Shown here: positions 16,871-25,515 of the stretch, one piece after another
Position numbering within the stretch: position 1 is the stretch's first letter
Layout: every line of letters begins with the position of its first letter
Assembly: GCA_900540375.1 (NCBI GenBank)
Contig: UQFS01000009.1
Coordinates: 1-64,000, forward strand
Reading direction: 5' to 3'
Source: an uncultured Prevotella sp.
GTDB taxonomy: Bacteria > Bacteroidota > Bacteroidia > Bacteroidales > Bacteroidaceae
Length of the DNA: 64,000 nt
The notes under the pieces: model-generated
What the model was told of the DNA's origin: nothing
Database searches by the model: none
What the model saw: only the letters and a program-made list of their open reading frames with translations
Program-made: the position numbers and the translations under genes

Positions 16871-17725
16871 ATGAGAAGAATAATTTTATCAGTTGTTTTA
16901 CTTGCTTTCATCTTGTCGTTAGTAGTACCCTACGGATGCACCAACAAGAAGCCTGAGCAGACTGATTCTGTACAGTCTGACAGTGCTGCCACGGACACGA
17001 TGGGGGAGGATTCTACAGAAAATTTGATTTCGCAGACGCCGATGCCGAAGACAGCTGATGAGCTGTTCGACGATTTCGTGTTTAACTTTGCAGCCAACCG
17101 CAAGTTGCAGCTCAAGCGCATTGTCTTCCCGCTGCCCGTATATCGCAACGGAAAGCTGGAGAAGAAAATCGAGAAGGGGCATTGGCACATGGAGCATTTC
17201 TTCATGCACCAGGACTACTATACGCTGATTTTAGACAATGAAAAACAGGTGAAACTCGCCAAGGATACGACGATCGATCACGTGGTGGTGGAAAAGATTT
17301 TCTTCCATCTCAAGACTGTGCAGCAGTTCCTCTTCAACCGCATTCATGGCAAATGGATGCTCACGTCGGTCAACTACAAGCCGATGTATCAGAACGACAA
17401 TGCCAGCTTTTTGAAGTTCTACCAGCGCTTTGCCGTAGACTCAGCCTTCCAGATGAGGAGTATGGCCGATGAGGTGAAGTTCTCCGGGCCGGATCCTGCC
17501 AATGATCAGGAGACGATGACTGGCATCATCATGTCGCAGCAGTGGCCTGACTTTAAGCCGGGAATCCTGCCGAGCGGTACGATCTACAACATAATATATG
17601 GTCAGACTTACAAAGAGACCAACTACAAGGTGTTTATGATCCGTGGCATTGCCAACAGTAATGAGGTGGTTTATGTCTTCCGCCGATTTGGCAATAGATG
17701 GAAACTCGTTAAGTTCAGCTGTTAG
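16871..17725 (+). CDS. DUF4348 family lipoprotein
   Basis: A Bacteroidetes-specific lipoprotein of unknown function, about 284 residues. The start MRRIILSVVLLAFILSLVVP gives a clean signal peptide ending in YGC, the likely lipidated Cys; the lipobox is weak at -3/-2 (Pro-Tyr). After a Ser/Thr/Asp-rich linker the DUF4348 domain runs from about TADELFDDFVFNFAANRKLQ to the C-terminal YVFRRFGNRWKLVKF. In-frame ATGs at 16859 and 16847 are alternatives; 16847 is excluded by the -7 box. It is followed by murB after a 55-bp gap. Confidence 0.82.
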   Translation: MRRIILSVVLLAFILSLVVPYGCTNKKPEQTDSVQSDSAATDTMGEDSTENLISQTPMPKTADELFDDFVFNFAANRKLQLKRIVFPLPVYRNGKLEKKIEKGHWHMEHFFMHQDYYTLILDNEKQVKLAKDTTIDHVVVEKIFFHLKTVQQFLFNRIHGKWMLTSVNYKPMYQNDNASFLKFYQRFAVDSAFQMRSMADEVKFSGPDPANDQETMTGIIMSQQWPDFKPGILPSGTIYNIIYGQTYKETNYKVFMIRGIANSNEVVYVFRRFGNRWKLVKFSC

Positions 17726-17780
17726 CAACTGAAGGAGGGCGGGCAGGACTTTTATTATAGATTGAAAAGAAACAACGGCA

Positions 17781-18827
17781 ATGAAAATACAGCAACACTA
17801 TCCTTTGCTCCATCACAACACGTTTGGGATGGATCAACAGTGCGATGAATATCTTGAGTTCTCTTCTACGGCTGACGCCGTGGAGGCGGCAGCCTATATT
17901 TGCGATCATGCCGACCTTCCTCTGCTGATTCTGGGCGGTGGCAGCAATCTGCTGCTCACCCATGATTTCCAGGGCATAGTGGTCAGCCCGGATCAGCGCT
18001 TCGAAGTGCATGCCGAGACCGACGGCAAGGGCAATATGCTGCTGCGCTGTTGGGCCGGTGCCACTTTTGACGATGTGGTGGCCTACGCCGTGGCGCATCA
18101 GATGTATGGGCTGGAGAACCTCAGTCTCATTCCCGGTGAATGCGGCGCTTCTGCCGTGCAGAACATCGGAGCTTATGGGGCAGAGGCCAAAGACACACTG
18201 GTAAGCGTCGAAGCTGTGGAGATCGCTACCGGCCGTCAGGTGACCATACCCGCCGAAGACTGTGGGTATGCCTACCGTCAGAGCCGCTTTAAGCATGAAT
18301 GGCGTGACAAGTATCTGATTACGTGGGTCGTATATCGGCTCTCACCGGTGTTCAGCCCACGGCTGGACTACGGCAATATCCGTCGCGTGTTGGAAGCGGA
18401 TCATATCTCTGTCGACACGCTGACGGCACAACAGCTCCGCGACGCGATCATCCGCATCCGTCAGGCTAAGCTTCCCGATCCTGCCGTGCTCGGCAATGGC
18501 GGCAGCTTCTTCATGAATCCGATCGTCGATGAGGCTACATTCGAGCGGCTGAAGGCCGGGCATCCGGACCTCCGCTACTTTGATGCGCCCGACGAGAAGC
18601 CGGGCTGCGGGAAACACTATAAGATTCCGGCTGGTTGGCTCATCGACCAGTGTGGCTGGAAAGGCAAGAAGCTCGGGCGTGCCGGCGTGTATGAGAAGCA
18701 GGCACTTGTGCTCGTCAATCTGGGCGGTGCTACGGGCGAAGATGTCGTCGCGCTGATGCATGCCATCCAGGCAGACGTCAGAGAGAAGTTTGGCCTGGAA
18801 CTGAAGCCGGAAGTAAACATCCGATAG
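17781..18827 (+). CDS. murB: UDP-N-acetylenolpyruvoylglucosamine reductase
   Basis: Reduces UDP-GlcNAc-enolpyruvate with NADPH to UDP-MurNAc in peptidoglycan synthesis; an FAD enzyme. The FAD-binding segment is PLLILGGGSNLLLTHDF, the second substrate motif is IPGECGASAVQNIGAYGAE, and the catalytic Ser is in LGNGGSFFMNPIV. Length 348 corresponds to the E. coli-like type with the extra loop. The protein ends PEVNIR as in homologues. The MBL hydrolase starts 23 bp later. Confidence 0.96.
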   Translation: MKIQQHYPLLHHNTFGMDQQCDEYLEFSSTADAVEAAAYICDHADLPLLILGGGSNLLLTHDFQGIVVSPDQRFEVHAETDGKGNMLLRCWAGATFDDVVAYAVAHQMYGLENLSLIPGECGASAVQNIGAYGAEAKDTLVSVEAVEIATGRQVTIPAEDCGYAYRQSRFKHEWRDKYLITWVVYRLSPVFSPRLDYGNIRRVLEADHISVDTLTAQQLRDAIIRIRQAKLPDPAVLGNGGSFFMNPIVDEATFERLKAGHPDLRYFDAPDEKPGCGKHYKIPAGWLIDQCGWKGKKLGRAGVYEKQALVLVNLGGATGEDVVALMHAIQADVREKFGLELKPEVNIR

Positions 18828-18850
18828 GGGGAGGGCGCGAAGGGGAAGTG

Positions 18851-19621
18851 ATGGCAAAGATGCAGTTGACCTTTTTGGGTACCGGTACCTCCAATGGCGT
18901 GCCGGTGATAGGGTGTCATTGTGCAGTTTGTGACAGCAAGGATCCGCGCGACCATCGTCTGCGTACGGCAGCGTTGTTGGAGACAGCCTCCACGCGCATT
19001 CTGATCGATTGCGGTCCTGATATCCGGCAGCAGCTGATGCCACTGCCTTTCCGTAAGATAGATGCAGTGCTGCTCACCCATGCCCACTACGATCATGTGG
19101 GCGGTCTGGATGATTTGCGGCCTTTCTGTCGTTTTGGCGACATCCCAATGTATGGCAATGAGCCCTGTGTGAAGGCCGTGAGACATAATTTTCCGTATTG
19201 CTTCTCGGAACATCTCTATCCCGGCGTGCCCAAGATAGAGCTCCATACGTTGCACAAAGAAGAAGCTTTGCGGGTGGGTGACATTGACGTGCTGCCTATT
19301 GAGGTGATGCACGACAAGTTGTCCGTCTTGGGCTATCGCTTTGGCTCATTGGGTTATATCACCGACATGAAGAACATCGACGACAATCAGCTGGCACTTT
19401 TAGAGGGTGTCGACACATTGGTCGTCAATGGACTCAGATGGGAAAAGCCCCATCACAGCCATCAGCTGATACCCGACGCGGTTGCCATGGGACAGAGGTT
19501 GGACGCGCGCCGGACCTTTATCATCCATGTCACCCATGACGTGGGACTCTATGATCAGGCCAACGCGAGACTGCCGGAAGGTTGCCTGTTTCCGTTTGAC
19601 GGCATGAAAATAAAGGTATAG
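18851..19621 (+). CDS. MBL-fold metallo-hydrolase (PhnP-like)
   Basis: A 256-residue metallo-beta-lactamase-fold hydrolase. Its opening LTFLGTGTSNGVPVIGCHC and the Cys residues CHCAVCDS resemble the PhnP/phosphodiesterase subgroup, and the metal motif is THAHYDHVGG (HxHxDH). Further His ligands are in HVTHDVG. The preceding GTG at 18848 is in frame, but the ATG at 18851 is preferred. The substrate is unknown; cyclic phosphodiesters are the family guess. Confidence 0.88.
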   Translation: MAKMQLTFLGTGTSNGVPVIGCHCAVCDSKDPRDHRLRTAALLETASTRILIDCGPDIRQQLMPLPFRKIDAVLLTHAHYDHVGGLDDLRPFCRFGDIPMYGNEPCVKAVRHNFPYCFSEHLYPGVPKIELHTLHKEEALRVGDIDVLPIEVMHDKLSVLGYRFGSLGYITDMKNIDDNQLALLEGVDTLVVNGLRWEKPHHSHQLIPDAVAMGQRLDARRTFIIHVTHDVGLYDQANARLPEGCLFPFDGMKIKV

Positions 19622-19719
19622 AAAGGATTGAAGGAGGGGATATTTTTTGCTTGCAAGAATGCTACCAACAGAGATCATTTTCGTATAGGGAAATAAGATC
19701 GTACTTGACATAGGGGCAT

Positions 19720-19781
19720 AAAAAAAGGAGTACCGCTGTACTCCAACCTTGTTAACCTTAAATCTAATACTATGAAAAACA
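19720..19781 (-). ncRNA. Putative free-standing small RNA, about 60 nt
   Basis: On the minus strand, a -7 box TAACTTTG (19794-19787) is followed by about 35 nt of unstructured sequence containing ATTAGATTTAAGGTTAACAA, then a 7-bp hairpin GGAGTAC/GTACTCC with a 4-nt loop (19744-19727) and seven T. No gene follows on the same strand: the next one, the MBL hydrolase, is convergent. A leader function is therefore unlikely and a terminated small RNA fits best. A 35-codon plus-strand frame beginning at 19772 overlaps but is less convincing. Confidence 0.6.
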
Positions 19782-19786
19782 CGTTG

Positions 19787-19794
19787 CAAAGTTA
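19787..19794 (-). promoter_or_regulatory. -7 box of the putative small RNA
   Basis: TAACTTTG on the minus strand. The nearest TTTG upstream (19822-19819) is 24 bp away, longer than the usual 19-20 bp. Confidence 0.5.
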
Positions 19795-19918
19795 CAAATG
19801 TTTTTTGAATTCTGATCTCAAATTACCCGTAAAAGACAGTATAATAACCTTTGTTAACAAAGTCGGATTTCGTTTTTAATGTTTTGAACAACATTTGGCA
19901 CTGATGCACCATTGTTGC

Positions 19919-20176
19919 TCACCTCTTGAATTTACGATAGAGTTTCCACCCCAAGAGGAAAGCGTCGAGGAGTCCCGCGCCCGTGTTGACAAGACTGCTG
20001 ATACGCTTTGAGGGAGTGGCATCTTTCTTGAAGCCCTCTGGTTTGCGGAACAGCGACTGCCATTGTTGCCGGATCTTCTTGCGGTCTTGGTCGATCTGCT
20101 CTTTGAGGATGTCTCTGCGCATGGAGATCTCTTCCAGGCTGCGGTATGTGGTGAAGTCTGTGGAATGGTTGTTCAT
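19919..20176 (-). CDS. Small conserved protein of the YtxH/holin operon
   Basis: An 85-residue protein with no recognised family. The first half is a charged helix (RRDILKEQIDQDRKKIRQQW) and the last third is weakly hydrophobic (LVNTGAGLLDAFLLGWKLY) with a basic end. It is 3 bp downstream of the holin-like gene and third in the ytxH cassette. In Bacteroidetes such a trio is common next to one another; peripheral membrane attachment is inference. Confidence 0.7.
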   Translation of the reverse strand: MNNHSTDFTTYRSLEEISMRRDILKEQIDQDRKKIRQQWQSLFRKPEGFKKDATPSKRISSLVNTGAGLLDAFLLGWKLYRKFKR

Positions 20177-20179
20177 GAT

Positions 20180-20530
20180 CTAATTGCTTAATAAGATGGA
20201 CGCGAGGAAATGGACAAGCGGGCGCTCAATCCATCTCTTTCTGAAAATAAGGAAGAGAAAGAGTACCAACAGATAGATGCCCGCAATGATGAGGAAGGCA
20301 CCTACAGAGCCAACGAGTGGGGTGAGCGCGAAAGCTGCCGCGAAACTGAGGTAGATGAGGATCAGCATCAGTATCAGGGACAGGGTGGCGGTCATCGCCA
20401 CTACGGTGAGTACTCTGACTGTCTTCTCAACTACTTCCAACTTCACGTTCTCACCTTGCAGGCTGGCATAGTGCTTGATGCTCTCTGCCAGTTGGGCGAT
20501 GGTCTCTATGTTTTGATCGTTGGAAAACAT
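20180..20530 (-). CDS. Phage-holin-family membrane protein
   Basis: A small membrane protein with two TM helices: TVRVLTVVAMTATLSLILML and VGSVGAFLIIAGIYLLVLFL. It resembles the actinobacterial holin-X / phage holin superfamily, which in chromosomal context is unrelated to lysis. The internal start MFSNDQNIETIAQ at 20530 gives 116 residues; a longer frame back to 20623 adds a basic 31-residue extension that I consider less likely. Middle gene of the ytxH operon. Confidence 0.75.
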   Translation of the reverse strand: MFSNDQNIETIAQLAESIKHYASLQGENVKLEVVEKTVRVLTVVAMTATLSLILMLILIYLSFAAAFALTPLVGSVGAFLIIAGIYLLVLFLFLIFRKRWIERPLVHFLASILLSN

Positions 20531-20694
20531 GTGGAAGTCTTGATGAAAGGAACCTTGGCGAGGCTCGTGTGACGCATTGTCTTGCTTGCGCTGGCCTCGC
20601 CGGGGTAGAAACGGAATTTTCAATTTACTCCTTATTATATTAGTGTTCGTCCTTTGTGCATGGAGCTGCTGCGTTTTTGTTGAATCCGCACAGC

Positions 20695-20913
20695 CTATGC
20701 GTTCGTGCTGCCTACGGCGTCTTTGATGTCGTCTACAAGGTCGTCGGCATCTTTGCGTGCAAGTTTGATGTCGTGTTTCTTACAGAAATCATCAACAGCG
20801 TCGGAGATCTTCGTGCGGGTGTCCGAGCCCTTCTCCGGGGCGAGTAACAGACCAATGGCTGCGCCGGCAATGGCGCCGCCTAAGAATGCTGAGATATAAC
20901 CTAATGTCTTCAT
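20695..20913 (-). CDS. YtxH domain protein
   Basis: A 72-residue YtxH-family protein. A glycine-rich N-terminal membrane helix (ISAFLGGAIAGAAIGLLLAP) is followed by the family signature EKGSDTRTKISDAVDDF. Proteins of this family are often stress-associated. First gene of the three-gene membrane operon; a -7 box TATATTTG lies at 20957-20950 on the minus strand. Confidence 0.88.
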   Translation of the reverse strand: MKTLGYISAFLGGAIAGAAIGLLLAPEKGSDTRTKISDAVDDFCKKHDIKLARKDADDLVDDIKDAVGSTNA

Positions 20914-20949
20914 AAACTTGGTGTTTTGTGGTTTTAAATTTATCTATTG

Positions 20950-20957
20950 CAAATATA
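20950..20957 (-). promoter_or_regulatory. Probable -7 box of the ytxH operon
   Basis: TATATTTG on the minus strand, 37 bp before the ytxH ATG. A clear TTTG partner was not found. Confidence 0.5.
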
Positions 20958-21162
20958 TGATTTTTTTTCCGAAATGCCATGTTTTGCAGATATATTTTTT
21001 GTTAAATACCCTCTGATTCACGGATTTAACAAACTTTATGTGCACGGAAAGAACTCTTTCGTAATTAATTTAGTAATTTCGCAAAGTAAAAGGCAGGATG
21101 CCTTCAGACGCAAAGCGTGAGAATATCAACTGAGCATTAATATTTAAATCAAATAGAAGATA

Positions 21163-21663
21163 ATGAGAAAATATGTGTTACTAAGCACAGCACTGTGCCT
21201 TGCTTTCGCTTTTACCAGTTGTGGAACAAAAGAAGATGCCTACAAAAAGGCCTACGAAAAGGCAAAGGCACAGGAAGAGCAACAGAACCAGCAGAAGCCC
21301 GTGCAGGAAGAAGCGCCGGTAGTGACACCGCTGGCTGAGAAGCAGGCTGACCAGACTACAGTGACCAATGTCAACAATGCCAACGTGCGCAGTGAGAATG
21401 TTACCGTCGTCAGTGGCAAGGGTCTGCAGGCCTACAGCGTCGTGGTGGGCTCCTTCTCTTTGAAGGCCAACGCCGAGGGACTGCAGAGCACGCTGCAGCA
21501 GGGCGGTTACGACGCTCAGATCGCTTATAATCCTGAGGTGAACATGTACCGTGTCATCGCGTCTACCTCTGACGATAAGGCAAGTGCCGTGCAGAGCCGT
21601 GACGCCATCCGTGGCAGCAAGTTCAATCCCAAGAGCGACGCCTGGTTGCTGTTTAAGAAATAA
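21163..21663 (+). CDS. SPOR-domain lipoprotein
   Basis: A 166-residue secreted lipoprotein. The signal peptide ends with lipobox FTSC (Cys20). A Lys/Glu/Gln-rich linker leads to a C-terminal SPOR domain (about 88-165: AYSVVVGSFSLKANAEGLQS to SDAWLLFKK), which binds denuded peptidoglycan glycan strands and targets proteins to the division septum. A TAATTTCG box lies upstream at 21074-21081. The ruvX gene follows 22 bp after the stop. Confidence 0.9.
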   Translation: MRKYVLLSTALCLAFAFTSCGTKEDAYKKAYEKAKAQEEQQNQQKPVQEEAPVVTPLAEKQADQTTVTNVNNANVRSENVTVVSGKGLQAYSVVVGSFSLKANAEGLQSTLQQGGYDAQIAYNPEVNMYRVIASTSDDKASAVQSRDAIRGSKFNPKSDAWLLFKK

Positions 21664-21685
21664 TTTCCTAATCAGTAAGATTACC

Positions 21686-22108
21686 TTGGGAAGAATTCTT
21701 TCCATTGACTACGGCAAGCGCCGCACGGGGCTTGCCGTCACTGATCCTTTGCAGATTATTGCCAATGGGCTGGCTGCGGTGGAGACGGGCAATCTCATGG
21801 ATTTCCTGAAGGAATATCTCTCTGAGGAAAACGTTGAGAAGATCGTCATCGGTAAACCTACTCAGCCCAATGGCGCTCCGTCTGAGAATCTGGCGCGCGT
21901 GGAGGCCTTCGTAAAACGGTGGCGCAGGGAGATGCCGTCGGTGCCTATTGTTTATTACGATGAGCGCTTCACGTCGGTGTTGGCGCATCGGGCCATCATC
22001 GAAGGAGGCGTGAAAAAGAAAACAAGACGTGAGAACAAAGGACTCGTGGATGAGGTGAGCGCTACCATCATCCTGCAAGATTTTATGAATTCACAAAGAA
22101 GAATATGA
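21686..22108 (+). CDS. ruvX: Holliday junction resolvase-like YqgF/RuvX
   Basis: A RNase H-fold protein involved in pre-16S rRNA processing in other bacteria, formerly called a putative Holliday junction resolvase. The conserved N-terminal motif GRILSIDYGKRRTGLAVTDP begins immediately after a TTG codon at 21686; no ATG lies between the upstream stop and this motif, so TTG is the start, giving 140 residues (family about 138). Other motifs: IVIGKPTQPNG, YYDERFTSVLA and DEVSATIILQDF. It overlaps def by 4 bp (ATGA). Confidence 0.92.
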   Translation: MGRILSIDYGKRRTGLAVTDPLQIIANGLAAVETGNLMDFLKEYLSEENVEKIVIGKPTQPNGAPSENLARVEAFVKRWRREMPSVPIVYYDERFTSVLAHRAIIEGGVKKKTRRENKGLVDEVSATIILQDFMNSQRRI

Positions 22109-22668
22109 TATTACCCATCTATACTTATGGCCAGCCTGTGCTCCGTAAAGTAGCTCAGGATGTTGATCCAAGCGACGCGACGTTGCCCCAGTTGATCAGC
22201 GACATGTCTGAGACGCTTGACAATGCCAGTGGCGTGGGTCTTGCTGCTCCTCAAATCGGCAAGTCCATCCGTGTGGTTGTCATCGACTTGGATGTGCTGA
22301 AAGACGATTTCCCTGAGTACAAGGGCTTCCGTCACGCGTTTGTGAATGCCCATATCCTTGAATATGATGACAAGGAGAAGGAGACGCTTGAGGAGGGATG
22401 CCTGTCGATTCCCGGTCTCGGTGAGAACGTCACACGCCCTAAACGCATCCACGTGAAGTATCTCGACGAGAATATGACTCCTCACGACGAGTGGGTCGAC
22501 GGTTATCTGGCACGTGTTATGCAACATGAGTTCGACCATCTCGAAGGTGTGATGTATGTCGACAAAGTGTCGCCCCTGCGCAAGCAGCTCATCCGCAACA
22601 AGCTCCGCGGCATCATGCAGGGCAAGTTCCGCTGCGGCTATCGTGTGAAGACGATTCACAAGAAGTAG
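22105..22668 (+). CDS. def: Peptide deformylase
   Basis: Removes the N-formyl group from nascent proteins; an Fe2+/Zn2+ metalloenzyme. All three motifs are complete: GVGLAAPQIG (motif I), EEGCLSIPG (motif II, metal Cys) and QHEFDHLEG (motif III, metal His residues). Length 187 is normal. The ATGA overlap with ruvX indicates coupled translation. Confidence 0.97.
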   Translation: MILPIYTYGQPVLRKVAQDVDPSDATLPQLISDMSETLDNASGVGLAAPQIGKSIRVVVIDLDVLKDDFPEYKGFRHAFVNAHILEYDDKEKETLEEGCLSIPGLGENVTRPKRIHVKYLDENMTPHDEWVDGYLARVMQHEFDHLEGVMYVDKVSPLRKQLIRNKLRGIMQGKFRCGYRVKTIHKK

Positions 22669-22710
22669 AAGAGGTAAGGCAAAACGTGTTTCAGGATCTC
22701 AGATATTAAG

Positions 22711-24732
22711 GTGAACAAAGGCAGATTGTTTCTTCTGTCATTGGTGTGGCTCTTCGTGACCAACGCCAATGCGCAATATAATGTGGACCGTCTCATCACC
22801 GCCGGTGAGGTGGCACTGCACTATGAGGACTATGTGTTGTCGATACAGTATTTCAACAAGGCTTTGGCTTTGAAGCCTTATCTGTGGCTGCCGTGGTATG
22901 ACCGCGCTGCCGCCAAATACTCGCTCGACGACTATGTGGGTGCCGAGGAAGACGCATCACATGCCATTGACCTTAACCCTTATATTGAGCAGATCTTTGA
23001 TCTTCGTGCCATGTCGCGCATCCGTCAGGAGAAATATGCTGACGCGATCACGGACTATGACAGGGCCATCCGTCTCAATCCCTCGGTGGCCAGCTTCTGG
23101 ACCAACAGAGCGATCTGTCGGCTGAACGTCAAGGACTATGACCATGCCTTGGAGGACGCTGACACGATCATCTCGCGGTGGTCTAAGACAGCGACGGCCT
23201 ACTCGCTGAAGGCGGAGATCTATCTGGAGAAGAAAGATACGCTGAAGGCCGATCACTGGCTGACCCGCAGCCTCACCATCGACCCGTATAACGTCGATGC
23301 GTGGGCAACACGCTCGGCCATCGCCCTCAACCGAAAGCATTGGTCGGTCGCTGACTCCTGCCTGAGTAAACTGATCTTTCTGCGTCCGAAAGTTGTTCAC
23401 AACTATGTCAACCGGGCGCTGGTGAGACTTAACCTCAACAACCTGCGTGGGGCTATGGCTGACTATGACATGGCAATTGACTTGGATCCCAATAACTTCC
23501 TGGCACATTACAATCGTGGCTTACTGCGTGTGCAGCTCGGCGACGACAACCGGGCGCTGGTGGATTTCAACTTCGTGGTGAGGATGGAGCCACAGAACTT
23601 CATGGCTATCTATAACCGTGCCTTGCTCAATGATAAGTTGGGTAATCTGCGGTCGGCCATCCGTGACTATTCTGCCGTTATCAGTCAGTTCCCCAACTTC
23701 TGGACGGGTCTGGCTCAACGGGCACAATGCTATCGCAAGTTGGGTATGACGTCGAAGGCTGAACTTGATGAATTTCTTATCTTCAAGGCTCAGATGGATA
23801 AGCATGTGGGCATTCAGCAACGATGGAGCCGCAAGAAGCTGAGAGAAGTGCGCAAACGTTCCGAGATCGATATCAGTAAATATAATGACATCGTCGTGGA
23901 GGACCAGCCGCAGACCGTCGAGCATGAATATAAAAGCGACATCCGTGGTGCCATCCAGAACAATGCTGTTGAGGTGGCGATGCTGCCATCCTATCGCCTG
24001 TCGTATTTCAATTATGTCAATACGGTCAACGGCAGCAAGGCCTTCGATACCTCACTGGAGCAGTTCAATACCAAGATGCAGCCACTCAAACGTCTCTATT
24101 TGACCTGCAACCAAAGCAAGAAGATGGACGACGTGAGCTCTAAGCAGATCTTTCAACTCGTCGACAACCTCTCGGAGGGTATCAAAGAAGAGAAGGATCC
24201 TCATCAGCGTGCGGCCCTGCTCTTGCAGCGTGCCGTGGCATACGCAGAACTGCAGAATTACAACGATGCGCTCTCTGACCTTGACGACTATGTGGCTATG
24301 GAGAAGCAAAGCGCTCTCGGCCGTTCCGAACGGGCTGTCTGCCAGCTGATGCTCAATGACTATGAGGCTTCTAAGGGACAGAACGTCAGCATGAAGACTT
24401 CGCAGGTGGAGGGCGACTATGCCGAGGCGATCCAGTTGGCTCCCAAGAATGCTTATCTCTACTATAATCGTGGTAACTTCTATGCCGACCGGAAAAACTA
24501 CGCGCATGCCATCGATGACTACACACGTGCGCTGCAGATTGATCCCCGTCTGGCCGAGGCTTATTACAACCGTGGACTGGCCTATTACTATAGTGGCAAT
24601 CTGCACATGGCTCAGCAGGATCTCAGCAAGGCCGGTGAGTTGGGACTCTATCATGCCTATGCGCTCAGCAAGCAGCTTGGCGAGAGGAAGCCCAGCGCAA
24701 AGCGGAGCGCAGAGAAAGGCAAACGCCGGTAG
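22711..24732 (+). CDS. Secreted TPR-repeat protein, 673 aa
   Basis: A tetratricopeptide-repeat protein with an N-terminal signal peptide (RLFLLSLVWLFVTNANAQ), starting at GTG. At least ten TPR units are visible in two blocks: about 30-360 (for example ADAITDYDRAIRLNP, GAMADYDMAIDLDPNN) and about 500-655 (AHAIDDYTRALQIDPRLAEA), separated by a non-TPR stretch of about 130 residues. The C-terminus is basic (KPSAKRSAEKGKRR). A periplasmic scaffold or outer-membrane-associated role is inferred. It follows def by 42 bp. Confidence 0.88.
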   Translation: MNKGRLFLLSLVWLFVTNANAQYNVDRLITAGEVALHYEDYVLSIQYFNKALALKPYLWLPWYDRAAAKYSLDDYVGAEEDASHAIDLNPYIEQIFDLRAMSRIRQEKYADAITDYDRAIRLNPSVASFWTNRAICRLNVKDYDHALEDADTIISRWSKTATAYSLKAEIYLEKKDTLKADHWLTRSLTIDPYNVDAWATRSAIALNRKHWSVADSCLSKLIFLRPKVVHNYVNRALVRLNLNNLRGAMADYDMAIDLDPNNFLAHYNRGLLRVQLGDDNRALVDFNFVVRMEPQNFMAIYNRALLNDKLGNLRSAIRDYSAVISQFPNFWTGLAQRAQCYRKLGMTSKAELDEFLIFKAQMDKHVGIQQRWSRKKLREVRKRSEIDISKYNDIVVEDQPQTVEHEYKSDIRGAIQNNAVEVAMLPSYRLSYFNYVNTVNGSKAFDTSLEQFNTKMQPLKRLYLTCNQSKKMDDVSSKQIFQLVDNLSEGIKEEKDPHQRAALLLQRAVAYAELQNYNDALSDLDDYVAMEKQSALGRSERAVCQLMLNDYEASKGQNVSMKTSQVEGDYAEAIQLAPKNAYLYYNRGNFYADRKNYAHAIDDYTRALQIDPRLAEAYYNRGLAYYYSGNLHMAQQDLSKAGELGLYHAYALSKQLGERKPSAKRSAEKGKRR

Positions 24733-24796
24733 TGGTGCTTGCTATGAATATGCGTTAGAAAAGATTTACAGATTCACTCCTATACAAAGGTTTATC

Positions 24797-25261
24797 ATGG
24801 AATTTATGTCACAGGAAGGCTACGATGAGCTCGTAGCCGAACTCAATCATATGATTAAGGTGGAGTTGCCCCAAGTGATAGATGCCGTGTCAGAGGCTCG
24901 TGACAAGGGCGACTTGAGCGAGAACTTCGAGTATCGTGCGGCGAAGCGTGAGCACTCCCGTCTTCTCGGCCGCATCCGTTTCAAGCAGAATGTCTTGGCT
25001 CACGCACGTGTACTCGAAGCCAATCGGGTAAACTCAGACAGTGTGCAGTTGCTCTGCAAGGTGGAACTTGCCGACTTGACTCACGATCGCAAGCTCTGCT
25101 ACATGCTGGTCAGTCCTCATGAGGCCAATCTGCGGGAGGGAAAGATCTCCGTCAAGTCTCCGATAGCACAGGCTTTGCTCAACAAGAGGGTAGGGGATGT
25201 CGTGGACGTCAAGGTGCCCGCCGGCATCCTGAAACTGCGGATAGAGTCCATTCATCTCTAA
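24797..25261 (+). CDS. greA: Transcription elongation factor GreA/GreB family
   Basis: Rescues backtracked RNA polymerase by stimulating transcript cleavage. The N-terminal coiled coil carries the acidic tip region VSEARDKGDLSENFEYRAAK, with the conserved Asp and Glu. The C-terminal FKBP-like domain includes ISVKSPIAQALLNKRVGDVV. Start MEFMSQEGYDELV gives 154 residues, the family size. Last core gene before the accessory region, followed by a 48-aa gene with its own SD. Confidence 0.94.
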   Translation: MEFMSQEGYDELVAELNHMIKVELPQVIDAVSEARDKGDLSENFEYRAAKREHSRLLGRIRFKQNVLAHARVLEANRVNSDSVQLLCKVELADLTHDRKLCYMLVSPHEANLREGKISVKSPIAQALLNKRVGDVVDVKVPAGILKLRIESIHL

Positions 25262-25296
25262 TCTAAGTTTGCTCTATAATAAGGATAAATAAAGAA

Positions 25297-25351
25297 TATA
25301 TATAAATAAGGAGTATACACAAATTAGCGGGTATATATAAATAAGGAGTAT
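25297..25351 (+). repeat. Two 20-bp direct repeats ahead of a small gene
   Basis: TATATATAAATAAGGAGTAT occurs at 25297-25316 and again at 25332-25351, exactly 35 bp apart. Each copy contains an AAGGAG Shine-Dalgarno-like core; the second copy is placed 7-8 nt before the ATG at 25358. Confidence 0.8.
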
Positions 25352-25357
25352 CGAATC

Positions 25358-25504
25358 ATGGCAGATAATTTCTTGGAGCGTCATCGCGAGGAATACGAGC
25401 AGCGGAAGCAACGTTGGTTGCTTCGCAAGAAGTTGCATCTTCATCAGGGAAAGAAGGGCACGTCCCGCTCAGGAGTCGACAAGCCTGATGATGAAGCGCT
25501 GTGA
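25358..25504 (+). CDS. Small basic protein, 48 aa
   Basis: A short gene with sequence MADNFLERHREEYEQRKQRW and a basic middle (LLRKKLHLHQGKKG). It has an unusually good Shine-Dalgarno site (AAGGAG), rare in this group. A hairpin terminator follows directly. Similar short highly charged proteins are common in Prevotella/Bacteroides, but I know of no function. It sits 96 bp after greA and may be transcribed with it. Confidence 0.65.
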   Translation: MADNFLERHREEYEQRKQRWLLRKKLHLHQGKKGTSRSGVDKPDDEAL

Positions 25505-25515
25505 TCAGCTAAAAA

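Noticed and set aside
19772..19879. A 35-codon plus-strand frame MKNTLQSYKCFLNSDLKLPV overlapping the small RNA.
   Set aside because: The opposite strand has a -7 box and terminator that explain the sequence better, and there is no upstream promoter for the plus frame.
20180..20623. The holin-like gene as evidence of a prophage.
   Set aside because: It sits in a ytxH membrane operon without any phage structural or integrase gene.
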